Below, in pieces: positions 1-7,572 of a DNA stretch of 64,000 nucleotides. The DNA is from Microbacterium sp. SL75. GTDB lineage: Bacteria > Actinomycetota > Actinomycetes > Actinomycetales > Microbacteriaceae. The translations under genes were made by a program, and so were the position numbers. Location of the stretch: the NCBI RefSeq assembly GCF_026625865.1, contig NZ_CP113067.1, forward strand, positions 3,162,001 through 3,226,000. The letters run 5' to 3'. The notes beneath the pieces are model-generated. The model saw only the letters and a list, made by a program, of their open reading frames with translations. It ran no database searches and was not told the origin of the DNA. How positions within the stretch are numbered: the stretch's first letter is position 1; the number at the start of each line of letters is the position of its first letter.

Positions 1-4
1 CGCC

Positions 5-1789
5 GTGTCCGCGCAACTGTTCGAGTCGTCGCCTGTTGAGCCTCTCGTCGTCGGAGTGCACCTGTACCCGGGGGATACGTGGTTCCGCGAGGTGTACGTG
101 CGTTCGGTGACGACGCAGGCACCGGTCGACCTGTCGGCGTGGGTATTCGATGCGCGTCTGGGTGAGCACGTGGGCGTCGTGGATGCGTCGCGCTCGGCCG
201 AGGGTCGTCTCGCGATGACGTTCACGCCCGAGCAGACCGCGGATGCCGCGTGGGGTGACGTGGTGACGCTGTCGGGCACGCTCGAGGGCGGTCGCCGTAC
301 GTTCCTGCACGGGTCGGTCGGCGCGGCCGTCGGATCGTCGATCCCGGTCGGCCCGTCGCAGAAGACGCGCGTGGTGCAGTCGGACGTCGATATCTCGGTG
401 TACGCGGCCCCGCGTGGCGATAAGGGCGCCGACGGTACGGCCATCTCGCAGGCGCTCGTCGAGCAGGTGCAGGCAGATCGGAACGCGGCCGGGACGTCCG
501 CGTTCAACGCCGGCAAATCGGCCGCCGCGGCGCAGTCTTCCGAGGGTGACGCGAAGGCGAGCGCCGAGAAGGCCCGCGCCTTCGCAGCGGGGACTGTGGC
601 GCTGCAGGACGCAGCTGTCGGCGGCCTCATCGACGGGTCGACGCTCACGCGGCAGAAGCTCGTCGGCGTGACCGGCTCGTTTGTCCGATCCGGGCAGGAG
701 AACACGCGACGCGCCCTCGGGTCATCCGCTGTGGTCGTACCGCCCGGGACTGCAGTCCTGGCATCCGCCGCTGCGTCGGCCTGGTTCAGCGCCACCTACT
801 CGGCCGGAAACCGGTTCCGGCTCGATGCCCCGACCGTCTTCCAGGCGGCGAGCCTGACGGCCGCGGGAACCGGGAACATCGAGATCGGTGTCTACGCCGT
901 GGGTCGCTCGGCTGACCCGACCAGCGTCAGTCTGGCGAAGGTCGCGACGACGGGCATCCGTGCACTGTCGGAGTTCACTCCCGACGGGCAGAGTGGCATC
1001 CGTGTTCCGATGCAGGATCTCATCGAGTTGCCGCCGGGGGATTACGTCGTGACCCTGTGGTGCGACTCGACCACGGCCTCATTCCAGCACGGCCTCAACA
1101 ACGCCTACAAGAATTCCCACCTCGGCGGTGGGTCGTTCGCATCGTCCTTCAACGCCGCTACCGGCGAGGCGCTGCCGCTGTTCGTAGGTAGTGACTTCCC
1201 GTCGGGGCGCATCGTCGGCGTGACGCTGCTCGCGGCTCGGCTCGACCCCGCGGGGAAGTCGACCCTCCTCGGCGACAGCATCACGAACGCGCAGACGTGG
1301 TTCGACACGGCCAACGGCCACGCCGACCGCCGCTGGACGGTGGTCAACCGTGGAGTGCCCGGCGAGACGACGACGCAGATGCTCGCGCGTCTGCCCGCCG
1401 TGATTGCGGATGCCCCGGGCCTGGCCGTCGTCTTCGGTGGCGCGAACGATCTTGGCCGAGGGGTGGCACCTGAAACGATCATCGCCAACCTGCAGGCCAT
1501 GATCGAGGGCATTCTCGCCGGCACCTCGGCACGCGTGATCGTGGGTACCGTCCTGCCGCGCGGCTCCGTGGGCGGTGACTCGCCCGTGGCGACGATGAAC
1601 GCAACGCGCGCGGTCGTGAACGCGTGGATTCGCGCGCTCACTGACCCGCGCGTGCAGGTCGTCGACTGGTCGCGCGCGATGAGCACGGGAGACGACGCGA
1701 CCTACAAGGTGGCGCTGTTCTCGGACCACGTGCACCCGAACACGCGCGGTAACCGTGTCATGGGTGCTGCCCTCGCCCCGCTGGTCTAG
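5..1789 (+). CDS. Phage tail protein with C-terminal SGNH/GDSL hydrolase domain
   Basis: 594 residues from a GTG at base 5; the true start may lie upstream of the window because no ribosome site is visible in four bases. Residues 1-125 resemble the beta-rich N-terminal domains of phage baseplate or tail-fibre proteins. A short GDKGADG stretch and an Ala-rich, probably helical segment (about 140-200) follow. The C-terminal half is an SGNH hydrolase: GDSI near residue 423 (nucleophile block), GANDLG near 480 and DHVHPN near 575 (catalytic Asp/His block). It probably binds or deacetylates host surface glycan. It is separated from the rest of the tail genes by the terminase and head modules, which is unusual. 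Cargo or tail-spike roles are both possible; the hydrolase fold is the firm part. Confidence 0.8.
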   Translation: MSAQLFESSPVEPLVVGVHLYPGDTWFREVYVRSVTTQAPVDLSAWVFDARLGEHVGVVDASRSAEGRLAMTFTPEQTADAAWGDVVTLSGTLEGGRRTFLHGSVGAAVGSSIPVGPSQKTRVVQSDVDISVYAAPRGDKGADGTAISQALVEQVQADRNAAGTSAFNAGKSAAAAQSSEGDAKASAEKARAFAAGTVALQDAAVGGLIDGSTLTRQKLVGVTGSFVRSGQENTRRALGSSAVVVPPGTAVLASAAASAWFSATYSAGNRFRLDAPTVFQAASLTAAGTGNIEIGVYAVGRSADPTSVSLAKVATTGIRALSEFTPDGQSGIRVPMQDLIELPPGDYVVTLWCDSTTASFQHGLNNAYKNSHLGGGSFASSFNAATGEALPLFVGSDFPSGRIVGVTLLAARLDPAGKSTLLGDSITNAQTWFDTANGHADRRWTVVNRGVPGETTTQMLARLPAVIADAPGLAVVFGGANDLGRGVAPETIIANLQAMIEGILAGTSARVIVGTVLPRGSVGGDSPVATMNATRAVVNAWIRALTDPRVQVVDWSRAMSTGDDATYKVALFSDHVHPNTRGNRVMGAALAPLV

Positions 1790-1803
1790 CTACGGTGGAC
1801 GGC

Positions 1804-1983
1804 ATGAAGCACTCGCCCGACAGTCTCGTGTTCCTGGACGTCGCGCCCGACCTGGACGGTGGCGAGCTCATGCGACGTGGCGACGTGCCGACGGATGCTT
1901 ACGCGACGGGCCTGCTCGTCGATGGCGCGGACTGCGGCGGCGAGGCGGGTGTCAGCTACGAGGTGTGGCTGGTCGATCGTTAG
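1804..1983 (+). CDS. Small hypothetical phage protein
   Basis: 59 residues, acidic, no membrane segment or known domain recognised. It begins 14 bases after the tail/SGNH gene. The ATG at 1804 lies 7 bases after a TACGGT that could be a -10 box, giving a leaderless transcript; a GTG at 1795 is the alternative. Its stop overlaps the end of the convergent leftward gene by four bases. Function unknown. Confidence 0.5.
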   Translation: MKHSPDSLVFLDVAPDLDGGELMRRGDVPTDAYATGLLVDGADCGGEAGVSYEVWLVDR

Positions 1984-2192
1984 AGCAGGCCGCGCTGTCG
2001 GTAGTCGATGACGCGGGCCTCGAAGGCTAGGCGGCGTTCACGCTGGTAGGGCGTCCACATCTCGGGGGTGTCGGTGATATCGGTGCCGTCGTGGTGTGGG
2101 CGCTCCCAGGGTGGGTCAGTGCCTGCCCGCAGGTAGGCGAGTTCGTGGTGAGTGTTGACGGTGCCGAGGCTCGCGCCTGGTCGTGGGTCCAT
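1980..2192 (-). CDS. Small hypothetical phage protein, leftward
   Basis: 70 residues, charged and aromatic, ending in a basic helix (WTPYQRERR and onward). The chosen ATG at 2192 is preceded, on its own strand, by TACCGT with a 7-base gap, the same layout seen before other apparently leaderless genes here. The frame stays open upstream to an ATG at 2275, but that stretch spans a strong hairpin and reads poorly. No family recognised. It points against the structural operon, as accessory (moron-type) genes often do. Confidence 0.5.
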   Translation of the reverse strand: MDPRPGASLGTVNTHHELAYLRAGTDPPWERPHHDGTDITDTPEMWTPYQRERRLAFEARVIDYRQRGLL

Positions 2193-2223
2193 TCGTCGAA
2201 CGGTACGCCGGGGGTGAGACAGT

Positions 2224-2256
2224 GGGGCCGCGGCGAAGAGCACCGCGCGCGGCCCC
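2224..2256. terminator. GC hairpin between the two leftward small genes
   Basis: A perfect 9-bp inverted repeat (GGGGCCGCG at 2224-2232, CGCGGCCCC at 2248-2256) with a 15-base loop lies just after the stop of the 2272-2577 gene. There is no clear T-run, so it may be a weak terminator or RNA-stabilising structure. Confidence 0.45.
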
Positions 2257-2271
2257 GCTGCTCCTTTCATG

Positions 2272-2577
2272 TCACGCTGATGGCTTCTTCTTCTTGGCGC
2301 GAGGCTTGCCCGGGTTGCGGTAGCGAAGATCCTTGCGGGACGTGATCTCATCGCTCGCGTCCTGGAACGCAGAGACGACCTGGGCTCGACCGTCTACACG
2401 ACCTTGTTCGTAGACAGCCTCCATCACCTCCGCAAGACGCACTCCGTGGTAGAAGTCCATCTCTTCGGTCACCTCGTCGAGGGCTTTCCCAACCTTGGCC
2501 CCGGCATAGATCGGGACACTACCCAGTGTGGGCATGTCAACGTCGTGCCTTCGCGGTCCCCTGTCTGATGTTGCCAC
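2272..2577 (-). CDS. Small basic phage protein, leftward
   Basis: 101 residues. The middle is predicted helical and acidic, with a repeated E-E-M-D pattern; the C-terminus is Lys-rich (RAKKKKPSA), suggesting nucleic-acid contact. The GTG at 2577 is favoured because AAGGGG lies 6 bases before it; an ATG at 2592 and one at 2535 are alternatives. No family recognised. It diverges from the HNH gene, so the 2578-2703 gap probably holds promoters in both directions. Confidence 0.55.
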   Translation of the reverse strand: MATSDRGPRRHDVDMPTLGSVPIYAGAKVGKALDEVTEEMDFYHGVRLAEVMEAVYEQGRVDGRAQVVSAFQDASDEITSRKDLRYRNPGKPRAKKKKPSA

Positions 2578-2703
2578 TGTGGCCCCCTTCATTGTGTGGT
2601 GGTCAGACTATTGGGTCTCCCGCGGGTTTCGTCTGACCGCGGTGAGTTGCAAAAACCGCGGGTGGGGGCCGATGCCCTGCAATGCGCGAGGAGGGGCGGC
2701 GGC

Positions 2704-3039
2704 ATGCCTCACTACGCCGAGAAGCTCAGCGCCTCGGAGTACGCACGCCTGTTGGCGATCGTGGTGCCCGAGGTGGACACGCCGCAGTGCTGGCTGTGCC
2801 GTGGGGCACGGGGGCCGATCCGGTATGGGCTGCGCCCCTGGCATTCGCTCGGCCCTTCGCTCGATCACGTGAAGCCTGCGAAGGATGGCGGCACGTGGGA
2901 TCTGTGGAACCTGCGGCCTGCTCACTATGGGTGCAACTCGGGTAGGCGGGACCGGACACCCCGGGTGCCGCGTGGTACCCGCTCGTCACGCTGGGCGAAT
3001 GCTGGTCGTCGTGACCGAGCCGTGAAAGACGAGAACTGA
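2704..3039 (+). CDS. HNH endonuclease
   Basis: 111 residues. CWLC near residue 28 starts the zinc ribbon; DHVKP, a GG turn, NLRPAHYGCNSGR form the HNH fold with its His, Asn and second Cys pair. In HK97-like phages an HNH protein of this size sits beside the terminase and assists cutting of concatemeric DNA at cos; that role is inferred here from position, directly upstream of the terminase genes. Start chosen for the GAGGAGG ribosome site 9 bases before the ATG. Confidence 0.88.
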   Translation: MPHYAEKLSASEYARLLAIVVPEVDTPQCWLCRGARGPIRYGLRPWHSLGPSLDHVKPAKDGGTWDLWNLRPAHYGCNSGRRDRTPRVPRGTRSSRWANAGRRDRAVKDEN

Positions 3040-3310
3040 TCGAAGCCTGACGAGTGCCGACGGCGAGCGGGTGCGGCCATGCGCCCCCGCCGCCGGCACC
3101 CGCCGGGTTTCGACCGATTTTTTCCACCCCCCGGCACTGCTCCCGACCCTCGCCCCGCCCATAAATCCCTCTCCCCGGTTCATCCGGCTCAGGGTGTAGG
3201 GCGCGTAGGGCGCGGAGGGGGCCGTGCGCGGCCGAACGGGCCTCGGGTCGCGCTGCGATGCGTGCCCTCGGCTCGACGCGTCAGCGGGGCGCAGAGCGGA
3301 GGTGGTCGCC
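3040..3310 (+). other. Non-coding region before terminase; probable cos region
   Basis: 271 bases between the HNH and small-terminase genes without a convincing gene. It contains a T-run followed by a C-run (about 3117-3132), an AT-rich patch (ATAAAT, about 3161-3166) and two tandem GTAGGGCGC copies. In cos phages of this layout the cohesive-end site lies here; I cannot locate the nick positions from sequence alone. Confidence 0.4.
3196..3213 (+). repeat. Tandem 9-bp iterons GTAGGGCGC (two copies)
   Basis: Perfect adjacent copies at 3196-3204 and 3205-3213, about 100 bases before the small-terminase start. Two further copies in opposite orientation lie inside that gene at 3484-3492 and 3502-3510. 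The arrangement resembles binding sites for a small terminase subunit, but that is inference. Confidence 0.6.
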
Positions 3311-4018
3311 GTGGCGGCGAAGACCCCCGAGCACGGCACTCGGCCGCGATATCGCGCGGGTTGTCGGTGCGATGCGTGCCGAGCGTGGAAGACGAAAGAC
3401 CAGGCCGAGTACCGGGAGCGCAAGCGCGCCGCCGCGGGTGGCGAACCGGTCGCCGAGGCGGCGCCCGCACCTGAAGTGAGGGCGCGCCCTACACGTGAAA
3501 AGCGCCCTACACGTCCGGTCGTCGTGACCGTCGGGGCGCCTGACTTCGACGAGCAGGTGCGATCCGCTCTGTCGGTTCGTCGGCCGGCACTGGGTGACGA
3601 GCTCGCGCAGCTGATCGACGATGCGCTGTGGGATGCGAGCGGCGATTCGGCGACGGCGTCGATCGTCGCAGCGGCGGCAATCCGGGATGCCGGGTGGATT
3701 CACCGCGGCTCTCTCGACGCGCTCGAACTTCTCGATCTGCTCGAGGCTGACGCGCCGATCGAGCGGGCCGCCCGCGACGCGCTGCCCGAGGCGCCCGACA
3801 AGGCGACGCGGCTGCGCCACGAACTGATCTTCCGCGGCGCTCGCGCGCTCGATGACCCGAAGAACGCTCGCTACTACGCGTCGACCGTCGAGGCGCTGCG
3901 CAAGGTGCTCGCCGATCTCACGGATGACGAGGGGGGTTCGAGTGCCGACATCGTGGAAGCGATCAGGAATGCCGGCCGGGATGACGGAGACGGTGCCGAG
4001 ATGGGCGACGCCCCGTAA
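3311..4018 (+). CDS. Terminase small subunit (putative)
   Basis: 235 residues. The N-terminus carries HGTRPRYRAGCRCDACR, a Cys-containing motif common in small actinophage DNA-associated proteins; a charged linker and a helical C-terminal domain follow (about 75-225). Identification rests mostly on position, immediately before and overlapping the large subunit. The GTG at 3311 has a GGAGG ribosome site 8 bases upstream; an earlier GTG at 3224 lacks one. The inverted GCGCCCTAC copies lie within codons 58-67. It would recognise phage DNA and feed it to the packaging motor. Confidence 0.65.
   Translation: MAAKTPEHGTRPRYRAGCRCDACRAWKTKDQAEYRERKRAAAGGEPVAEAAPAPEVRARPTREKRPTRPVVVTVGAPDFDEQVRSALSVRRPALGDELAQLIDDALWDASGDSATASIVAAAAIRDAGWIHRGSLDALELLDLLEADAPIERAARDALPEAPDKATRLRHELIFRGARALDDPKNARYYASTVEALRKVLADLTDDEGGSSADIVEAIRNAGRDDGDGAEMGDAP
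3484..3510 (-). repeat. Inverted iterons within the small terminase gene
   Basis: GCGCCCTACACGT occurs at 3484-3496 and again at 3502-3514, an 18-base spacing. The first nine bases of each are the reverse complement of the GTAGGGCGC iterons at 3196-3213. Confidence 0.6.
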
Positions 4019-5489
4019 CCCTGCTCGGCGAACGATCGCATCCGAGGTGATCGGGTGCATGCGGTTGCTCGGCTGGGAGCCGATGCCGTGGCAGCGGGAG
4101 ATCCTCGAGACCGCTTTCGAGATCGACCCGGCTACGGGCCTGCTGTGGTACTCGGAAATCGTCATCATCGTGCCCCGGCAATCGGGTAAATCGTCCCTGG
4201 TGATCCCGTGGGGCGTTCACCGGATGCTGATGTGGCCCGATCGGCAGTACCTGCTGTACATCGCGCAGACCCGCGACAAGGCGCTCGAGAAGCTCGAGGA
4301 GGAACACCACCACCGCATTGCGGCGTCGGTGTTCAAGTCGCAGCTGCGGCCGAACCGGCGGGGCAACACTCTGCACCTGTCGAACGGGTCGGAGTCGATG
4401 CGGTTCCGCAACGGTTCGAAGTGGGCGATTGACGCGCCGACCGAAGACGCCGGCCACGGTGGCACGCTCGGGCTGACGATCGGCGATGAGATATTCGCGC
4501 AGAAGGACGACCGTCTAGAGGCGGCGCTTATGCCGGCGACGACGGCGGTCGATGACGCACAGTCGATGTGGATTTCGACCGTCGGCTACAGCAAGACGAA
4601 GTCGCCGTTCCTGTGGAAGAAAGCCGAGGCGGGGCGATCCCGCGTCGAGCTACTTCGCGCCGACCCATCGCTGCTCAACGCGCAGCGGATGCGGTCGCTG
4701 TACATCGAATACTCGGCTGACCCGAAGGCCGATCCCGACGACCCGGTCACCTGGTGGTCGTGCATGCCCGCGCTCGGCTACACGACGAATCAGACGAAGA
4801 TCGCCGCGTTCCGAGAGTCGATGCAGGGTGGGTTCCTGCGGCCGTTCCTGAACTGGTGGCAAGACGATCTCGAGGTGGCGTGGAAGATCCCACAGGAACG
4901 GTGGGAGCACGAGGCCGTCGTCGACCCGGGCTCGGAGGTGGCGCGCGACGAAGTCGTGTACGTCATCGACGTGGCGCCCGAGTCGGCGTGGGCATCGATC
5001 GCTGTCGCTGGCATCCGCACCGACACGAAGGTGCACCTGGAAGTGCTGGCCGACGCGCCCGGCACCGACTGGATTCTCGACGGTGACGACGGGCTCGAGG
5101 TGCCCGGCATCGTCGACCTGGTGCGCGAGGCGCCCGGGCCGGTCTATCTCGAGCACCGCGCGGCCGGGTTCCTGCTGCCGAAGCTGCTCGAGGCGGGTAT
5201 CGACGCCCGTGTGATGACGGCCGCGAACATCGCCGTCGCCGGTCCCGGCCTGCTGGACGCCGTGCTGAATCACGACGTCGTGCACCTCGGGCAAGACGAG
5301 CTCACCGAGGCGCTGAAATCCGCGAGCACGAAGGCCACGGATGCCGGGTGGAAGTGGATCAGGGGCAAGTCGATGCGCCCCGTTTCCGCGCTGGTCGCCA
5401 TCACCTACGCACGGCAGATGCTCGCCGAGACAATGCCGGATCTCGCATACGACCCGCTCGCGGGGCTCCGAGGGAGCGCGAGCGCGTGA
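3981..5489 (+). CDS. Terminase large subunit
   Basis: 502 residues. This is the packaging ATPase/nuclease. Walker A is visible as VPRQSGKS (about residues 64-71), and Walker B with its catalytic Glu as LTIGDEIF (about 164-171). The YVIDVAP segment near 327 begins the RNase H-like nuclease domain with its first metal-binding Asp. Length fits the family. The start is uncertain: ATG 3981 is given, ATG 3969 is also possible; both overlap the end of the small subunit, as expected for coupled translation. Confidence 0.92.
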   Translation: MTETVPRWATPRNPARRTIASEVIGCMRLLGWEPMPWQREILETAFEIDPATGLLWYSEIVIIVPRQSGKSSLVIPWGVHRMLMWPDRQYLLYIAQTRDKALEKLEEEHHHRIAASVFKSQLRPNRRGNTLHLSNGSESMRFRNGSKWAIDAPTEDAGHGGTLGLTIGDEIFAQKDDRLEAALMPATTAVDDAQSMWISTVGYSKTKSPFLWKKAEAGRSRVELLRADPSLLNAQRMRSLYIEYSADPKADPDDPVTWWSCMPALGYTTNQTKIAAFRESMQGGFLRPFLNWWQDDLEVAWKIPQERWEHEAVVDPGSEVARDEVVYVIDVAPESAWASIAVAGIRTDTKVHLEVLADAPGTDWILDGDDGLEVPGIVDLVREAPGPVYLEHRAAGFLLPKLLEAGIDARVMTAANIAVAGPGLLDAVLNHDVVHLGQDELTEALKSASTKATDAGWKWIRGKSMRPVSALVAITYARQMLAETMPDLAYDPLAGLRGSASA

Positions 5490-5500
5490 ACGGAGGACAC

Positions 5501-5674
5501 ATGACCCTGACCGACCTGACCGAGATCGTCGGCATGCTGGCGATCGTCGTCGGACTCGGGCTGTGGCTCGGGTGGCCGGCGGCGCTGATCGCGCTCGGCG
5601 TGCTGCTGATCGCGTGGAGCATTGCCCGCGCGCTGGCTGGCCGCGACCGGCCGCTGATCGGGGTGAAGCGATGA
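5501..5674 (+). CDS. Small membrane protein between terminase and portal
   Basis: 57 residues, largely two hydrophobic segments (about 10-26 and 28-45) around a GWP turn, with a basic tail. GGAGG precedes the ATG. Its stop overlaps the portal start (ATGA). Size and topology would fit a holin-like or membrane-anchoring protein, but it is far from the endolysin, so function is left open. Confidence 0.6.
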   Translation: MTLTDLTEIVGMLAIVVGLGLWLGWPAALIALGVLLIAWSIARALAGRDRPLIGVKR

Positions 5675-6852
5675 GCGCGTTCGTCCGCGCCGAGAAGCGC
5701 GAGATCTCGTGGGAGGACGTCTACGGCACCGGATCGATCCGGCACTACGGCGGCCGAACGAAGGCGCTGCAGCTGGCCGCTGTCTATGCCGCGGTGTCGC
5801 TGATCGCTGATATGTTCGCCACGCTGCCGCAGCACTTCTACGAGAAGACCGGCAGTACCCGCCGGCCGATCGAGGCGCCGCCGTGGATGCTGCGGCCGGC
5901 CCCCGGTCTCTCGCCGATCGAGTGGCGCTACCAGTATTCGACCAGCCTGCAGCTGCGTGGCAACGCGTACGGCCTGGTCGTCAGCGCGCGCGGTCGTATC
6001 CAGGGTGTGCAGTGGCTGCACCCCGACTCGGTCGAGCCGATCTCGACGGATGCCGGGCCGCGCTACCGCCTGAACGGCGGCGGCGAGCTCGAGTCGCCCT
6101 ACTCGCAGGGCGGCCGGATCATCCACGTGCGCGAGTTCATGGAGCCCGGGTCGATCAAGGGGCTGTCCCCGATCCGGCAATTCGCACGCGATTTCGAGCT
6201 CGGGCACAACGCGGCCGAGTTCGGACGGCGATTCTTCGAGGCGGGCGGGACGCCGACGGCGCTGCTCTCGTCGAAGACGGCGAGGCTGACCGAGGAGACT
6301 GCGCGAGAAGCGAAGCGGCTGTTCCTCGAGTCGGTGAAAGACGGCGGTCTCGTCACCGTCCCTGGCGACTGGGACTACAAAAAGTTGTCGATCGACCCGG
6401 CCGAGGCGCAGTTCCTCGCCACGATCAAGGCGAACGCGACCATCGTCGGCGTGATCTTCCGGGTACCGCCCGAGGATATCGGCGGCGAGGCCGGCAACTC
6501 GCGCACCTACGGCAACCGGGAGGCAGACGCCGAACGGTTCAACGTGCGCAAGATGCTGCCGCACGTGGCCCGCTATGAGGGCGCGATCGGCGAGCTCCTG
6601 CCGCCGGGGCAGTTCGTGAAGCTCTCGATGGATGCGCTCACCCGGCCGAACCTGATCGACCGCGTGAAGATCACGACCGAGGAGCTTCGAAACGGCTCGA
6701 TCACACTGCACGAGGTGCGCGCGCGTGAGGACCGCGCCCCGCTCACGGCGCAGGAGATCGAGGACTGGCAGCAGTGGTACAGCACCACGAAGTCGGAGAG
6801 CGAGTCGCTGGCCGAGTCGATCTCGACGGCGATCACAAAGGAGGAGACATGA
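5671..6852 (+). CDS. Portal protein (HK97 family)
   Basis: 393 residues, typical for HK97-type portals. It would form the dodecameric ring at the capsid vertex through which DNA passes. Recognisable features are the N-terminal AAVYAAVSLIADMFATLP helix, the LQLRGNAYGLVV strand region and the GLSPIRQFARDFELG segment. A late conserved stretch with PPEDIGGE, where tail-proximal domains pack, ends in a charged C-terminal helix. It starts inside the stop of the preceding gene and its own stop overlaps the protease start. Confidence 0.93.
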   Translation: MSAFVRAEKREISWEDVYGTGSIRHYGGRTKALQLAAVYAAVSLIADMFATLPQHFYEKTGSTRRPIEAPPWMLRPAPGLSPIEWRYQYSTSLQLRGNAYGLVVSARGRIQGVQWLHPDSVEPISTDAGPRYRLNGGGELESPYSQGGRIIHVREFMEPGSIKGLSPIRQFARDFELGHNAAEFGRRFFEAGGTPTALLSSKTARLTEETAREAKRLFLESVKDGGLVTVPGDWDYKKLSIDPAEAQFLATIKANATIVGVIFRVPPEDIGGEAGNSRTYGNREADAERFNVRKMLPHVARYEGAIGELLPPGQFVKLSMDALTRPNLIDRVKITTEELRNGSITLHEVRAREDRAPLTAQEIEDWQQWYSTTKSESESLAESISTAITKEET

Positions 6853-7556
6853 CCGATCAGCGAGCCGCTCCCGAGGTGGAGCGGCGCACGTTCGCGAGCG
6901 AGGTGACTTTCCGCGCGGCGCCCGAGGGGGCCGACTCGGCGGGCATCCTGACGGGGCGCGCGATCGCGTTCAACTCGTCTTCGCGCACCCTGTACGACTG
7001 GTGGTACGGCGAGTTCACCGAGCAGATCGACCCGCGCGCGCTCGGCGAGCCGACCGCCGAGGGTGGCGTCGACCTCGCCACGCACACGCGCGTCATCGCC
7101 CGCACGAACCACAATTCCGACTACCTGCTCGGGGTGACGGATGCGGGGACTCTGCGCCTGTTCCTCGGTGACGAGGGGGTGGACTACGAGATCGATCTGC
7201 CGAACACCACGTACGGCCGCGACCTCGCCGTCTCCGCCCGCCGCGGCGACTACCGGTACTCGTCGTTCGCGTTCCGCGTCCTGCCCGATGGCGAGGAGTG
7301 GAGCTATGGCGAGAACGATCAGCTGGTGCGCCGGATCACCGGCCTGCGGCTGATCGACGTCGCACCGGTCGCCGACCCCGCCTACTGGGGGTCGTCGGCC
7401 GAGATGCTCCGCAGCTTCGACCTGTCCGCGATCCGAGCCCGGCTCGACGCGGAGCGAGCAGGTGGCGAACCTCCCGCGCCCGCACCGACCGAAACCCAGC
7501 CTGACCAGCGGACGCTGCTCCTCAGCCGTGCCCGCGAAATCGAACTGACCCTCTGA
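6849..7556 (+). CDS. Prohead maturation protease (peptidase U35/S78 type)
   Basis: 235 residues. It cleaves the capsid delta domain during head maturation. The core shows GRAIAFNSSSRTLYDWW, an ARTNHNSDYLLG segment carrying the likely catalytic His, and YRYSSFAFRV carrying the likely nucleophilic Ser. The LRLIDVAPVADPAY segment is typical of this family. The C-terminus (about 200-235) is Pro/Glu-rich and probably self-cleaved. Starts in the portal stop (ATGA) and ends 16 bases before the capsid gene. Confidence 0.92.
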   Translation: MTDQRAAPEVERRTFASEVTFRAAPEGADSAGILTGRAIAFNSSSRTLYDWWYGEFTEQIDPRALGEPTAEGGVDLATHTRVIARTNHNSDYLLGVTDAGTLRLFLGDEGVDYEIDLPNTTYGRDLAVSARRGDYRYSSFAFRVLPDGEEWSYGENDQLVRRITGLRLIDVAPVADPAYWGSSAEMLRSFDLSAIRARLDAERAGGEPPAPAPTETQPDQRTLLLSRAREIELTL

Positions 7557-7572
7557 AGAAAGAGAGAACCGA

